DNA of 64,000 bases from an uncultured Candidatus Saccharibacteria bacterium (GCA_947168825.1 CAMVNH010000002.1:1-64000), one strand, 5' to 3'. Positions 1 to 9,112 are shown, numbered from the stretch's first letter. Numbers and translations: made by a program. The notes: generated from the sequence alone by a model not told the origin.

Positions 1-163
1 TGTTGGCATAGTAGGTGCCGGCAGCGGCATCGGAACGGGTAACGGGAGCGAAGTGGGAAGAGGAGAGGTAGGAGATAGTGAAGGCGAAGCCAAAAACTAA
101 GAGTCCGCCAACAATTCTGGTCGGTAGCGATTTTTGTTGTGCCGATTTTTTACTATCTCTCAT
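1..163 (-). CDS. N-terminal part of a secreted/membrane-anchored protein (MRDSKKSAQQKSLPTRIVGGLLVFGFAFTISYLSSSHFAPVTRSDAAAGTYYAN...), truncated by the window edge
   Basis: Open frame on minus strand from ATG at 163 to the window edge; basic N-terminus followed by a hydrophobic segment. Confidence 0.6.
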   Translation of the reverse strand, partial: MRDSKKSAQQKSLPTRIVGGLLVFGFAFTISYLSSSHFAPVTRSDAAAGTYYAN

Positions 164-252
164 GAATAATGTCTTTCTCTTTATTTCTCTTTATCGTTTC
201 CCTAGTTATTATTAATATAGCATAACCACAAAAAGAAAACAAGAAAAATGAA

Positions 253-281
253 GAAAAAATGGCGATTTTCGCCATTTTTTC
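253..281 (-). terminator. Rho-independent terminator downstream of rplS
   Basis: AAAAAATGGCGATTTTCGCCATTTTTT hairpin flanked by A/T runs. Confidence 0.7.
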
Positions 282-300
282 TGAGTTTTTCGTAATAGAA

Positions 301-750
301 TTAGGCTTCGGCTTTTTCTTCTTTTTCTTCTTTTGACTCTTCCTTAGGTTCGTCTTTTGGCTCCTCAGGGACGGTAACGTCGTTGACGCTAGCGCGATCG
401 AAATCTTTCGCAGCCAAGCGAGCGGATTTACCGGAACGCTCGCGGAGGTAGGTTAGGTTCTTGCGGCGGACCTTTGCACGCTTAACGACTTCGATTTTTT
501 CGATAAGTGGGCTGTGGATTAGGAAGGACTTTTCGACACCGACGCCGCTAGCGATCTTGCGCACTGTGATACGGGCGGTGTGGGAATCCTTACGGTCGGT
601 GCGGATTACGACACCTTCAAAAACCTGGAGGCGGAACTTTTCACCTTCTTTAATTTTTTGAGTGACTTTAACGGTATCACCTGAGCGAACGTCCACTACG
701 GCTTTCTTTTTCTGCTCGTCACCGATCTTTTTTAGAATAGAAAAACTCAT
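301..750 (-). CDS. rplS: 50S ribosomal protein L19 with an acidic C-terminal extension
   Basis: GDTVKVTQKIKEGEKFRLQVFEGVVI and ARITVRKIASGVGVEKSFLIHSPLIEKIEVVKRAKVRRKNLTYLRERSGKSARL are typical of L19. Confidence 0.95.
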   Translation of the reverse strand: MSFSILKKIGDEQKKKAVVDVRSGDTVKVTQKIKEGEKFRLQVFEGVVIRTDRKDSHTARITVRKIASGVGVEKSFLIHSPLIEKIEVVKRAKVRRKNLTYLRERSGKSARLAAKDFDRASVNDVTVPEEPKDEPKEESKEEKEEKAEA

Positions 751-830
751 AATTTACCTTTGTATTAACACTTGCAACCTATTTTAACACACTTTTTCTG
801 ATTTGAAAAGGGGTAAAATTGATTTTGTTA

Positions 831-2462
831 TCAGATTACGCGAGAGACTTCTTCGAGGGTGGTATCGCCTTTTAGGGCAGAGATAATGCCTTTTTGCTCC
901 AAGGTGAGCATACCGAGCTTTTTGGCGGTTTTTTCGATGGTTTTGGTGTCGATATCGGCGACATCGCCTTTGATGAAGGCTTGGATTTCATCAGAAACGA
1001 TGAGCTGTTCCATAATTACGGTGCGACCTTTGTAGCCGAATGGATCGTCAGATCCAGCCGGAACGGCTTTGTAGAGGGTGTAGTTCTCTGGGTTGATACC
1101 GTGGCTTTCGAGCAGGTCTCGCGGGACGTCTTTTAGGACTTTGTTGAGGTAGTCTTTTGTGGCTTCGTCAGGGGCGTAAGGCTGTTTACTACTAGAAAGT
1201 TTGCGGACGAGGCGCTGAGCGATGACGAGGCGGATGCTGCTCGCGAAGATTGGGTTGGTGCCGATGAGGTCGATCATGCGGGAAAAGGCGGCGGAGGTGG
1301 AGTTGGCATGGAAGGAGCTGAGGACGAGGTGGCCAGTGATGGAGGCCTGGATGGCTGTGCGGGCGGTGTCGGCATCGCGAATCTCGCCGACCATGACGAC
1401 GTCTGGGTCTAGCCTTAAGACTGAGCGGAGGCCATCGGCGAAGTTTTGGCCCTCTGTGGTGTTGATCGGAATCTGGGCAACGCCAGTGATGCCGTATTCA
1501 ATTGGGTCTTCGAGAGTGATAATTTTGCGGTCTGTGGTGTTCAAAGCGTTAATCATCGAATAGAGGGTGGTAGATTTACCGGAGCCGGTTGGGCCGACCA
1601 TGAGGACGAGGCCGCGCGGGTGGGAGATGACTTCGTTGATTTCGCGGCGTTCGTCTTTTGAGAGGCCGAGAAGGTCGAGATTGAGTAGGCTTTCGTCGAA
1701 GTTGAAGAGACGGAGTACTGCGTCTTGGCCGTAGAGGGTTGGAATGGTTTCGACACGGATGTTCAAGAGGTGGGAAACGCCATCTTTGAAGACGTCTTTC
1801 TGGATGTGGCCAGATTGTGGCGTAGTGGCAGCACTCGAGACGCCGGCGCGGCTGGATAACTCACCCATAATGACGCGGTAGCGGTCACGATTCAGGTTGG
1901 CGACTGGGTGAAGGATGCCGTCGACGCGCATACGAATCCGAATTTCGTTTCTTAGATTCTCGATGTGGATGTCGGAGGCGCCGAGCTTGTCGGCCTGGTC
2001 GATGAGGAAGTCGAAGACTTTTTCGGTAGAAACGCTATCTAGAGTCCGGCTGACGCTTGTGATGGTGTCAGAGTCGCCTTTGCTGGAAATACGAATATCG
2101 TCGTAGTGAACTTGCTGAGGCGGGTCATAGCGAAGTATGAAAACTTTGTAAGCTGAGTTGGAAATCAGGAAGAAGTCGACCCTTTCGCCATTATCCTCGT
2201 ATTCTTGACGCATTCTCGAAATTAGGGAACGAGGAGTCTGGGAAGTAATCAAAAACTGATAATGCTCTTCGCCGTTTCCTCTTTGCAGGGGGATGATGAA
2301 GTTTTTGTGCATTTCTTCTTTGTCTAAGAGGCCTTCGACTAAAGGAATTTGTTGCTCAAAACTACGTGTATCGAGATAAGGTAAGCCCAAAATATGAGCT
2401 CGGCTTTCGGTAGCCTGCTCTTCGCTATCACGTCTTCGGTTTTGTACCTCTGTTTCGTCCAT
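831..2462 (-). CDS. GspE/PilB-family type II/IV secretion (pilus assembly) ATPase
   Basis: Walker A GPTGSGKSTTLYS, LEDPIEYGITGVAQIPIN, Walker B region DPDVVMVGEIRDADTARTAIQASITGHLVLSSFHAN. Confidence 0.93.
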   Translation of the reverse strand: MDETEVQNRRRDSEEQATESRAHILGLPYLDTRSFEQQIPLVEGLLDKEEMHKNFIIPLQRGNGEEHYQFLITSQTPRSLISRMRQEYEDNGERVDFFLISNSAYKVFILRYDPPQQVHYDDIRISSKGDSDTITSVSRTLDSVSTEKVFDFLIDQADKLGASDIHIENLRNEIRIRMRVDGILHPVANLNRDRYRVIMGELSSRAGVSSAATTPQSGHIQKDVFKDGVSHLLNIRVETIPTLYGQDAVLRLFNFDESLLNLDLLGLSKDERREINEVISHPRGLVLMVGPTGSGKSTTLYSMINALNTTDRKIITLEDPIEYGITGVAQIPINTTEGQNFADGLRSVLRLDPDVVMVGEIRDADTARTAIQASITGHLVLSSFHANSTSAAFSRMIDLIGTNPIFASSIRLVIAQRLVRKLSSSKQPYAPDEATKDYLNKVLKDVPRDLLESHGINPENYTLYKAVPAGSDDPFGYKGRTVIMEQLIVSDEIQAFIKGDVADIDTKTIEKTAKKLGMLTLEQKGIISALKGDTTLEEVSRVI

Positions 2463-2530
2463 GTTTTTGATGCCCTTTGTGTGAGGTGGGTTTTACTTAT
2501 TATAGCATAGGTGCCTAATGGGGAAAACTA

Positions 2531-2559
2531 TTGACTTTTAAGCGTAAGTGTGATATAAT
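2531..2559 (+). promoter_or_regulatory. Sigma70-type promoter, TTGACT-17-TATAAT, 6 nt before ATG (leaderless layout)
   Basis: TTGACT 2531-2536, TATAAT 2554-2559, ATG 2566. Confidence 0.7.
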
Positions 2560-2565
2560 TAAGGC

Positions 2566-3240
2566 ATGGACATTATAGATAGGGTGTTTGAGAATCTAAA
2601 TATTGGTTATGATGCTGACAGGGAGCGTACGCAAACTGCTAAGATGCGTCAAAAAGAGTCCCAAGCGCGCCGAAATACGCGTCTAGGTATTTTTGGCGGT
2701 ATCGTTGCAGTTTTGGCTGCTGGCGTAGGGCTGGCAATGTGGCTGCCGAATATCGGCGGGCAGACAGCCGCAGATAGTGATATCAGAGTCGTTTTCGATG
2801 AGGATAGCCAACCGGTTGTCGATACGATTGTAAAAGCGATAGCTGAGACTGAGGCAGCGATGGAATCTACGGAAGAAACTGCTGAAGAGGTCGAAACGAC
2901 AGAAGAAGTTGCAACTGAAGAGAGCACAAAGGTAGTGACGAATACAAATACTGTACGAAGTTATACCGGTGGCAAAAAGGTGGTAAATGTCCCGCGTCAG
3001 GTGGAAACTAGTACTGGCACAAAAACTGAGATAATCGTACACACAATCGATAGTGGAGAGAAGATTGATCAGGGAAATAATGATTGCCAGGCAGTCTCGA
3101 CTGGATCAACTGGTGTCGTGCTCTGGTGTAATAACTCTGCGGCGGTGCCGACGGAGGAGCACACAGCGGACGAGCCAGAACAAAGTGAGGAAGATGAGAA
3201 AAACGAAGACGACGGGATTTCCGGAGTCGAAGCTCAGTAG
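2566..3240 (+). CDS. Single-TM protein with acidic extracytoplasmic/C-terminal region, unknown function
   Basis: Hydrophobic segment GIFGGIVAVLAAGVGLAMWL, strong upstream promoter. Confidence 0.75.
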   Translation: MDIIDRVFENLNIGYDADRERTQTAKMRQKESQARRNTRLGIFGGIVAVLAAGVGLAMWLPNIGGQTAADSDIRVVFDEDSQPVVDTIVKAIAETEAAMESTEETAEEVETTEEVATEESTKVVTNTNTVRSYTGGKKVVNVPRQVETSTGTKTEIIVHTIDSGEKIDQGNNDCQAVSTGSTGVVLWCNNSAAVPTEEHTADEPEQSEEDEKNEDDGISGVEAQ

Positions 3241-4575
3241 AAAATACTTTTGACTACCGAGGAAGTTGACGACATTAATATGGTAGTCGATGAGGATTTT
3301 GACGACCTGGCCAGTAGCCCAAGCTAGTGGGGAGAAATTAATGCAGGCGAACAGACCGGTCAAGAGGGTAAGACCAAGGACGATGGAAATTGTTGGAAGG
3401 ATGAGAACGTTGGCGAAAATTGAGATTAGCGAGAATGAGCCGTAAAAATAGATGAGGATGGGGGTGCAGAGAAGCGAAGCGGAAAGGCTGGACAAAACCG
3501 TCTCGGCGATTAGTCCAGGTTTTTTTGTGTGACCGAAAAAGAAATCGGTGAGGGCGGGGGAGAGAAGCATGATGCCACTAAAAGAAGCAAAAGATAGGAG
3601 CCAAGCGAGATCGCAGAGGTTGGTAGGGGATATTAAAAGCGTAATGGCGACGGCGATAAGAAGGAGTCGCCAGGGAACGAATTTGCGGCCAAAGTACCAC
3701 GCAATAAGTCCGAGAGAGGAAACTAAGGCGGCACGAGTCATGCTGGGGGTGAAGCCGGTAATGCCGACAAAACTGGCGATAAAAATGAGCGCAGAAAAGA
3801 GGCCAGCAAAACGCGAGAAGCGACCAAAGATTTTTCGGGCGAAGCTGACGAGAATGGAGAGGTGAGTACCAGAAGCGACAATAATATGAGTGAGTCCTAC
3901 GGTACGGAGGGTTTCTTCAAAGTTATCGTCGACTCCGCTACGGATGGCCAGAAGGTAGCCGAGAGCAAGGCCGGACTCATCGTCTGGGATAAATTTGCGG
4001 ATTTGACTAGCAAAATTATCACGTAGATCTAGAAAGAAGTCCCCGGGCTCTGGGCGGGTAACAGATTTTACCGTGGGATGATAGAGATAAGCTAGATAAG
4101 TTCCGAATCCGGGGCTGGGCTTTCCTTCTAGAATTAGGCGATCAGAGCGGTGGATATCACCGTCGGTGGCGGATTTACTAGGTAAATTGATGTAAATTTT
4201 ACCACGGAATACGCGGTCGCTAATAGTCGGGTCCTGAAGTACGATAGAAATTTTGTTTTCGGATTTGTCTGGATCTTTGGCAACGGTGCCAGAAATAACG
4301 ACGTGGTGGTCGATAATCTGAGCAAAATCCTGCACGGAGATGAAATCGGGTGCAGCACGGAAGGAAATCATGATAATTCCGGAAATTAGAGCAAGCGGAA
4401 GAGTGAGCCAAGAAGGGATTTTGATACTGATGATGAGGGCGACGAGAGCGACAAAAAGCCAGATGGTTGGTGCGAAAAAATTGAACCGGAAAAGATGGAT
4501 TAGAATGTCGCCAGCGAGAACGCCAACAGAGAAGACAATGATTGCCCAAGATGGGTGTAAGAAAAATTTTTGCAT
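3106..4575 (-). CDS. comEC: ComEC/Rec2-family competence membrane protein (short form)
   Basis: Competence domain: PDDESGLALGYLLAIRSGVDDNFEETLRTVGLTHIIVASGTHLSILVSFARKIFGRF and GITGFTPSMTRAALVSSLGLIAWYFGR. Confidence 0.85.
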   Translation of the reverse strand: MQKFFLHPSWAIIVFSVGVLAGDILIHLFRFNFFAPTIWLFVALVALIISIKIPSWLTLPLALISGIIMISFRAAPDFISVQDFAQIIDHHVVISGTVAKDPDKSENKISIVLQDPTISDRVFRGKIYINLPSKSATDGDIHRSDRLILEGKPSPGFGTYLAYLYHPTVKSVTRPEPGDFFLDLRDNFASQIRKFIPDDESGLALGYLLAIRSGVDDNFEETLRTVGLTHIIVASGTHLSILVSFARKIFGRFSRFAGLFSALIFIASFVGITGFTPSMTRAALVSSLGLIAWYFGRKFVPWRLLLIAVAITLLISPTNLCDLAWLLSFASFSGIMLLSPALTDFFFGHTKKPGLIAETVLSSLSASLLCTPILIYFYGSFSLISIFANVLILPTISIVLGLTLLTGLFACINFSPLAWATGQVVKILIDYHINVVNFLGSQKYFLLSFDSGNPVVFVFLIFLTLFWLVRCVLLRRHRRRVITPEHDTS

Positions 4576-4646
4576 AGAAGCCCTTTCCTTCTACGCAAGT
4601 TGTCTACGGAAGTAATTATATGCTAGGGATTGGTTAAAATCAAGTC

Positions 4647-5555
4647 TTAGGCGCCGATGCGATCTTTAGAAATACGGCGGGTGGCGTTATGCTCAACGTA
4701 GTCGATGATTTTTTCGGCGACGTTTCGGCCAGTGATTCTTTCGATGCCGAAACCTGGCGAAGCGTTAACCTCAAGAACGAGCGGTCCACGCTTCGAACGA
4801 AGTAGATCGACACCAGCAATATGGAGCCCCATAGCTTTCGCAGCTTTGACAGCCATGCGTTTTTCCTCTGGAGTGAGTTTGACTGGAGTGCCACCACCAC
4901 CTTTGTGGAGGTTGCTACGAAAATCATCATCCAAAGATTGGCGTTTCATGCTGGCTACAACCTGGGAACCAACTACGAACGCACGAATGTCGGAGCCGGC
5001 AGATTCCTCGATGTATTCTTGAACGAGAATGTTGGTGCCATTCTCATTATAGAGGTAGAAGGCCTGAAGCGCAGAGCGAGCGGCTTTTTTCGTATCGGCG
5101 AGAACAACACCGTTGCCATGAGTGCTGGTCGCGAGTTTGATAACGACTGGCAAACCGATTTGATTGAGCATGGTATCAATGTCGGTAGTATTGCGCGAAA
5201 CAAAAGTTTTCGGAGTGTCGACACCGGCCTTAGTAAGAATCTGAGCAGAGCGGAGTTTATCTCGCGAACGCGTAATCGCAATCGAGCTGGAAGCAGTCCA
5301 TACACCCTGCATCTCTAGTTGGCGGACAATAGCACTACCGTAGCGAGTCATATAGTTAGCGATGCGTGGGATAATAGCGTCGTATTTTTCTAACTTCTTG
5401 CCATGATAAAAAACGTCTGGCTGTTTTTCGTCCAAAGAAAGGTAGCAATTCTTGTATTTAATGACTTTGACTTTATGGCCACGTTTTTCGGCTTCCTCGA
5501 CAAGACGTTTAGTAGAGTAGTTGGCGTTGCCGTTGCTTAGGATTGCGATCTTCAT
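4647..5555 (-). CDS. rimK: RimK-family alpha-L-glutamate ligase (ATP-grasp)
   Basis: ATP-grasp features: GVWTASSSIAITRSRDKLRSAQILTKAGVDTPKT, LPVVIKLATSTHGNGV, LVLEVNASPGFGIERITGRNVAEKIIDYVE. Confidence 0.9.
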   Translation of the reverse strand: MKIAILSNGNANYSTKRLVEEAEKRGHKVKVIKYKNCYLSLDEKQPDVFYHGKKLEKYDAIIPRIANYMTRYGSAIVRQLEMQGVWTASSSIAITRSRDKLRSAQILTKAGVDTPKTFVSRNTTDIDTMLNQIGLPVVIKLATSTHGNGVVLADTKKAARSALQAFYLYNENGTNILVQEYIEESAGSDIRAFVVGSQVVASMKRQSLDDDFRSNLHKGGGGTPVKLTPEEKRMAVKAAKAMGLHIAGVDLLRSKRGPLVLEVNASPGFGIERITGRNVAEKIIDYVEHNATRRISKDRIGA

Positions 5556-5556
5556 G

Positions 5557-6069
5557 TTAATCTCCTTTCTTCGGGGTTAGTTTAGCATATTTTTGGTGGA
5601 ATTCATAGGGGTTTTTCTGAAGTTCAGCGAGTAATTTCCTGGTCTTTTTTGGCGCTGGGCGCTTAATCATGGTTTTACTGACGTCGACCAAGAATTTTTT
5701 GCTGACACTACGGCGGCCGATAAGGATTGGGAAGTTGTTATTTTTGCGGTCGGAAAGATTTAGGAGGACGCGGATTTTTTTGTCACCGAGCCTAATCGTG
5801 AAGTGAGTGCGGTAGCGAATTTGCTCCTGGCCAGTAGCACTGCGGACGACGGCGACTTTGAAGTCTTTACGTTTAATAACTTTGCCGTTATAATAAGGGC
5901 TTTTTTCGCCGAAAAGTTTAAACTTGAGAATGCCATCTTTGGTGACTTTGATGTCAGTGGCCCAAATGGCGGAAGAGTCGGCACCAGTGTCGATTTTTGC
6001 GGGTACGTCTTTTCGCCCGCAGATATCTACGAGCTCGATCGAACCGATAATTGGTAAATCTTGTGACAT
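5557..6069 (-). CDS. RimB/RloA-like retropepsin-fold protease (putative ATP-dependent zinc protease family)
   Basis: IGSIELVDICGRKDVPAKIDTGADSSAIWA (DTGA motif); adjacent to rimK. Confidence 0.85.
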   Translation of the reverse strand: MSQDLPIIGSIELVDICGRKDVPAKIDTGADSSAIWATDIKVTKDGILKFKLFGEKSPYYNGKVIKRKDFKVAVVRSATGQEQIRYRTHFTIRLGDKKIRVLLNLSDRKNNNFPILIGRRSVSKKFLVDVSKTMIKRPAPKKTRKLLAELQKNPYEFHQKYAKLTPKKGD

Positions 6070-6134
6070 TAAAAACAGCTTCCGACGTTAGTTAATATGG
6101 TTATATATTAGCATAAAGTCTATAAAATGTCAAG

Positions 6135-6272
6135 TTAAATCTCGGAAATAATGAGCTTGTCGCCGAGAACACTTTTCTGAATACGGTGGGTGGCCCAACC
6201 CTGACTATTACGGATGACCTGACCACTTTTTAGAATTGCGTCTTCAATATAAACATTATTCCCGCCAAACAT
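6135..6272 (-). CDS. 45-aa small protein MFGGNNVYIEDAILKSGQVIRNSQGWATHRIQKSVLGDKLIISEI
   Basis: Read directly; GGAGG 5 nt upstream of ATG; fills an otherwise empty gap and is below the supplied ORF length cutoff. Confidence 0.6.
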   Translation of the reverse strand: MFGGNNVYIEDAILKSGQVIRNSQGWATHRIQKSVLGDKLIISEI

Positions 6273-6343
6273 TTTACCTCCACTGTTATATTTATTTAAG
6301 TGTAACCCAGGTTTTTTGAAAAGTAAAATGGTTATGCGGGATT

Positions 6344-6691
6344 TTATTCGGGATTTTCGGATTTTTCGGGAATGCCGAGCGCCTCGTCAGAGAGTGGCCC
6401 TGCGTTAAATGGGCTTTCAATCTTATCGAGGTCGTTTAGAGTTTCCTGGTAATGCTCAAGGTAATCGTCGAGAGACTCTGCCGACAATGGGTCGGTTTCG
6501 GAGAAAGAGTAGTCTTCCCTGCTTTCTTCCTCGACTTCTTTTTCGTCTGGCAAAAATCCAGGGCGAGAGCGGTCGAGATAGATGTCCCCGGAATTATGGT
6601 AGATTAAAATACTAATCGAAGTCGTAGTAAGGGCGATAGCTACAGAGATTAAGCCGAGGATTGCGAGGTTGTGACTAGGTTTATTGGTCAT
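6344..6691 (-). CDS. Small single-TM protein, unknown function
   Basis: TM segment NLAILGLISVAIALTTTSISILIY; overlaps the upstream ORF by 11 bp. Confidence 0.65.
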   Translation of the reverse strand: MTNKPSHNLAILGLISVAIALTTTSISILIYHNSGDIYLDRSRPGFLPDEKEVEEESREDYSFSETDPLSAESLDDYLEHYQETLNDLDKIESPFNAGPLSDEALGIPEKSENPE

Positions 6692-7190
6692 TTAGTCCAC
6701 CTTTCAGCTGCTCGGTGGCAACATATTGGTTACCAAGCAAAGTACGAATTCTTTTTACGGAACTATGTAAATCGGCACGTTCTTTTCTGGTTTGTTCAAG
6801 TTTATCATAAAAATCCTCAGGTTGTTTCTTGCAGTCGATAAGAAGGAGCTCTTCAAAATTCTGGCTGTAAGATGTGAATTTGTTAGCAAAATCTTGACGG
6901 GCGTTAAGAAAATCGGAATAAAGAGCAGTGATTGTAGCAGAAGGTTGATTATTTTTAACGAGGCTCAGGTTTAGCGGCGCGATGTAGTTTGTCAGGAAAG
7001 TCTGATAGAGACTGCCGAGATAGGAGCGAGTCCGCGAATCGGAACGCTGAAGACTCTTTAGGTTCTGTTTAATCGTCTGGCAAGATTGAGAAATTTCGGC
7101 TTCCTGGTCTTCGGTAAGGGCGAAGGCAGGAGCAGCCACTAGCATGGAAGCTAAAAGGAGTGCAGCAACTGGTCGAAATTTTTTGTACAT
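6681..7190 (-). CDS. Secreted protein with signal peptide, unknown function
   Basis: Signal peptide VAALLLASMLVAAPAFA; TATAAT-N6-ATG upstream (7197-7202). Confidence 0.7.
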   Translation of the reverse strand: MYKKFRPVAALLLASMLVAAPAFALTEDQEAEISQSCQTIKQNLKSLQRSDSRTRSYLGSLYQTFLTNYIAPLNLSLVKNNQPSATITALYSDFLNARQDFANKFTSYSQNFEELLLIDCKKQPEDFYDKLEQTRKERADLHSSVKRIRTLLGNQYVATEQLKGGLNDQ

Positions 7191-7217
7191 GTATATATTA
7201 TAGCACTAGGTGGATAT

Positions 7218-8132
7218 TTATCGATTAAAGAGACCGTGTTTTTTGGAATTTTTGAATTCTTCGAGTAGTTCCTTCTGCTTTTTTGTGAGATTTTTCGGGG
7301 TTTCGACGATAATCGTGACGATGTGTGGACCACGGTCGCCGTCAGCGCGGAAAGGAACGCCATGGCCAGAAAGTTTGAACGGCGTACCGGACTGAGTGCC
7401 AGCAGGAATTTTCATGGTGACTTTTCCGTCTACGGTCTCAATTTCAATTTCGGTACCGAGAGCTGCGTCGACCATAGAAATTTTTTCTTCAGAGAGGATA
7501 ATAGCGCCCTCGCGAGTTAGACTCTTGTGTGGCCTGACCCGAACGACAACGTAAAGGTCGCCTTTTTCTCCGTCTTTTTCAGGTGCTTCCCCACCACGAC
7601 CGCGAAGACGGATTGCTTGACCGTCGTCAATACCGGCAGGAATCTTGACTTTTATCGTTTTGCCGCTCACGGTAACGGATTTATCGGTGCCGAAAATGGC
7701 ATCTTTGAAGTCGATTGTAACCTGAGTGCGGTAATCGGCACCCCTTCTCGGTCGACGCTGACCACCGCCAAAGCCAAACATGGCACCGATAATATCGCTG
7801 AGTGGGTCGCCACCCATACCGCCGGCACCGCCGCCGAAATCAAAATGGAACTCTTGGCCGTTAAAGTTGAAACCGCCGCCACTGAATGGGTTGCCGCTAG
7901 CTCCGCCATTTACGCCGGCATGGCCGAATTGATCGTAGCGAGCACGTTTTTGTTTATCAGACAAGACTTCGTGAGCTTCGGAAACTTCTTTAAATTTTTC
8001 TTCGGCTTCTTTGTTCCCTGGATTTTTATCAGGATGATATTTAATTGCAAGCTTGCGGTAAGCTTTTTTAATCTCATCATCAGAAGCGTTTTTGCTAACG
8101 CCTAGAACTTCATAATAATCACGCTTTGTCAT
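7218..8132 (-). CDS. dnaJ: DnaJ-type co-chaperone without zinc-finger domain (CbpA/type II-like)
   Basis: J domain with HPD ([28 protein letters not shown]), G/F region, C-terminal domain; start set at [11 protein letters not shown]. Confidence 0.92.
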   Translation of the reverse strand: MTKRDYYEVLGVSKNASDDEIKKAYRKLAIKYHPDKNPGNKEAEEKFKEVSEAHEVLSDKQKRARYDQFGHAGVNGGASGNPFSGGGFNFNGQEFHFDFGGGAGGMGGDPLSDIIGAMFGFGGGQRRPRRGADYRTQVTIDFKDAIFGTDKSVTVSGKTIKVKIPAGIDDGQAIRLRGRGGEAPEKDGEKGDLYVVVRVRPHKSLTREGAIILSEEKISMVDAALGTEIEIETVDGKVTMKIPAGTQSGTPFKLSGHGVPFRADGDRGPHIVTIIVETPKNLTKKQKELLEEFKNSKKHGLFNR

Positions 8133-8141
8133 ATTGGAGCT

Positions 8142-8170
8142 ATTATAACGCGTTGGCACTCGAAATGCAA
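8142..8170 (-). promoter_or_regulatory. dnaJ promoter TTGCAT-17-TATAAT overlapping CIRCE
   Basis: On minus strand, -35 TTGCAT at 8165-8170 and -10 TATAAT at 8142-8147. Confidence 0.65.
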
Positions 8171-8179
8171 GAGTGCTAA
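8153..8179. promoter_or_regulatory. CIRCE operator (HrcA box), dnaJ / divergent gene
   Basis: TTGGCACTC-N9-GAGTGCTAA. Confidence 0.88.
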
Positions 8180-8184
8180 TTTTG

Positions 8185-8213
8185 TTGACTTTTATAGCAA
8201 TGTGTGATATAAT
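8185..8213 (+). promoter_or_regulatory. Promoter TTGACT-17-TATAAT for the divergent coiled-coil gene
   Basis: TTGACT 8185-8190, TATAAT 8208-8213. Confidence 0.65.
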
Positions 8214-8260
8214 GGAAGGGTATGGGGCGTCCCATGGTTCTTTAGAAGGAGGTATTGCTT

Positions 8261-9067
8261 ATGGGCGATACAAGTTTTGAAGTAAAGCGTGCATACCACG
8301 CGAAGCAATCTGCCTATAAAGAGATGGCGGAAGCTAGAGACAAGATGAATGGACTTCATGCCGAACTGACGAAGAAGTACGCGGAATGCGAAGATTTGCA
8401 GAACGAGTACAATCAGGCTAAGGCCGACGTCGATGCAGCTTGGGAGCAGTATAATGCGGACATGCTGGCGATGAAGGAGAAAATCGGAGAGAAGATTACA
8501 TCTGTCTCGGAGTGCAACAAGCTGGAAGAAAATATGCAGCTGATGGCGGAAAATAAGGAAGAGATTCCTGCGAAAGCAGAAGTTTACGAGGAAGCTCGCC
8601 AGTTTTTCGCAAAGTTGGCCGCACAGAAGCTGGTGGAACGTGACGAGTTGATTGCTAAGAAGCGTGCACTGGAACGTCCTGATGATACTCAACGGAATAG
8701 GATGCTGGCAAGACTGAAACAGTTGCGCACAGAGCATAGCGAAATTCTGGAAAAGTATCATAACGCAAAGAATGATTATAGTCTGAAAAGACAGGTTTTC
8801 GAACAGGAAAAAGCTAAATATAATCGTTCTCGCGGTATGGAGGTTGAAGCTAAAAGTTCCCGACCGGTAGAGCTGGGCTATAATGAAGGATTGCTTATGA
8901 AATCCAGTATTCCGGAAAAATACTGGAGTAGCTGCAGGATTGAACAGCGTGCTGATGGAAAAATTGATTTCTATTACGGCGCGGATGTGAATGTGGAGCA
9001 TGGTCACGTAGTGATGGCGAGTGATGGTTCGATAGAATATCGCAGACCACCTGAAAAGGCATGCTAA
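8261..9067 (+). CDS. Coiled-coil-rich protein, unknown function
   Basis: AGAAGGAGG RBS before ATG 8261; charged helical composition; C-terminal KIDFYYGADVNVEHGHVVMASDGSIEYRRPP. Confidence 0.8.
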   Translation: MGDTSFEVKRAYHAKQSAYKEMAEARDKMNGLHAELTKKYAECEDLQNEYNQAKADVDAAWEQYNADMLAMKEKIGEKITSVSECNKLEENMQLMAENKEEIPAKAEVYEEARQFFAKLAAQKLVERDELIAKKRALERPDDTQRNRMLARLKQLRTEHSEILEKYHNAKNDYSLKRQVFEQEKAKYNRSRGMEVEAKSSRPVELGYNEGLLMKSSIPEKYWSSCRIEQRADGKIDFYYGADVNVEHGHVVMASDGSIEYRRPPEKAC

Positions 9068-9112
9068 ACTTACGTTTGTACGTTTTACACTTTTAAAAAC
9101 TTATACTCTTTA

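Noticed and set aside
7527-8105. 192-aa plus-strand ORF opposite dnaJ
   Set aside because: Antisense to an unambiguous dnaJ; no RBS or family resemblance.
8192-9007. 271-aa minus-strand ORF opposite the coiled-coil gene
   Set aside because: Antisense shadow of 8261-9067, which has a strong promoter and RBS; the translation is low-complexity Phe/Leu/His-rich and not protein-like.
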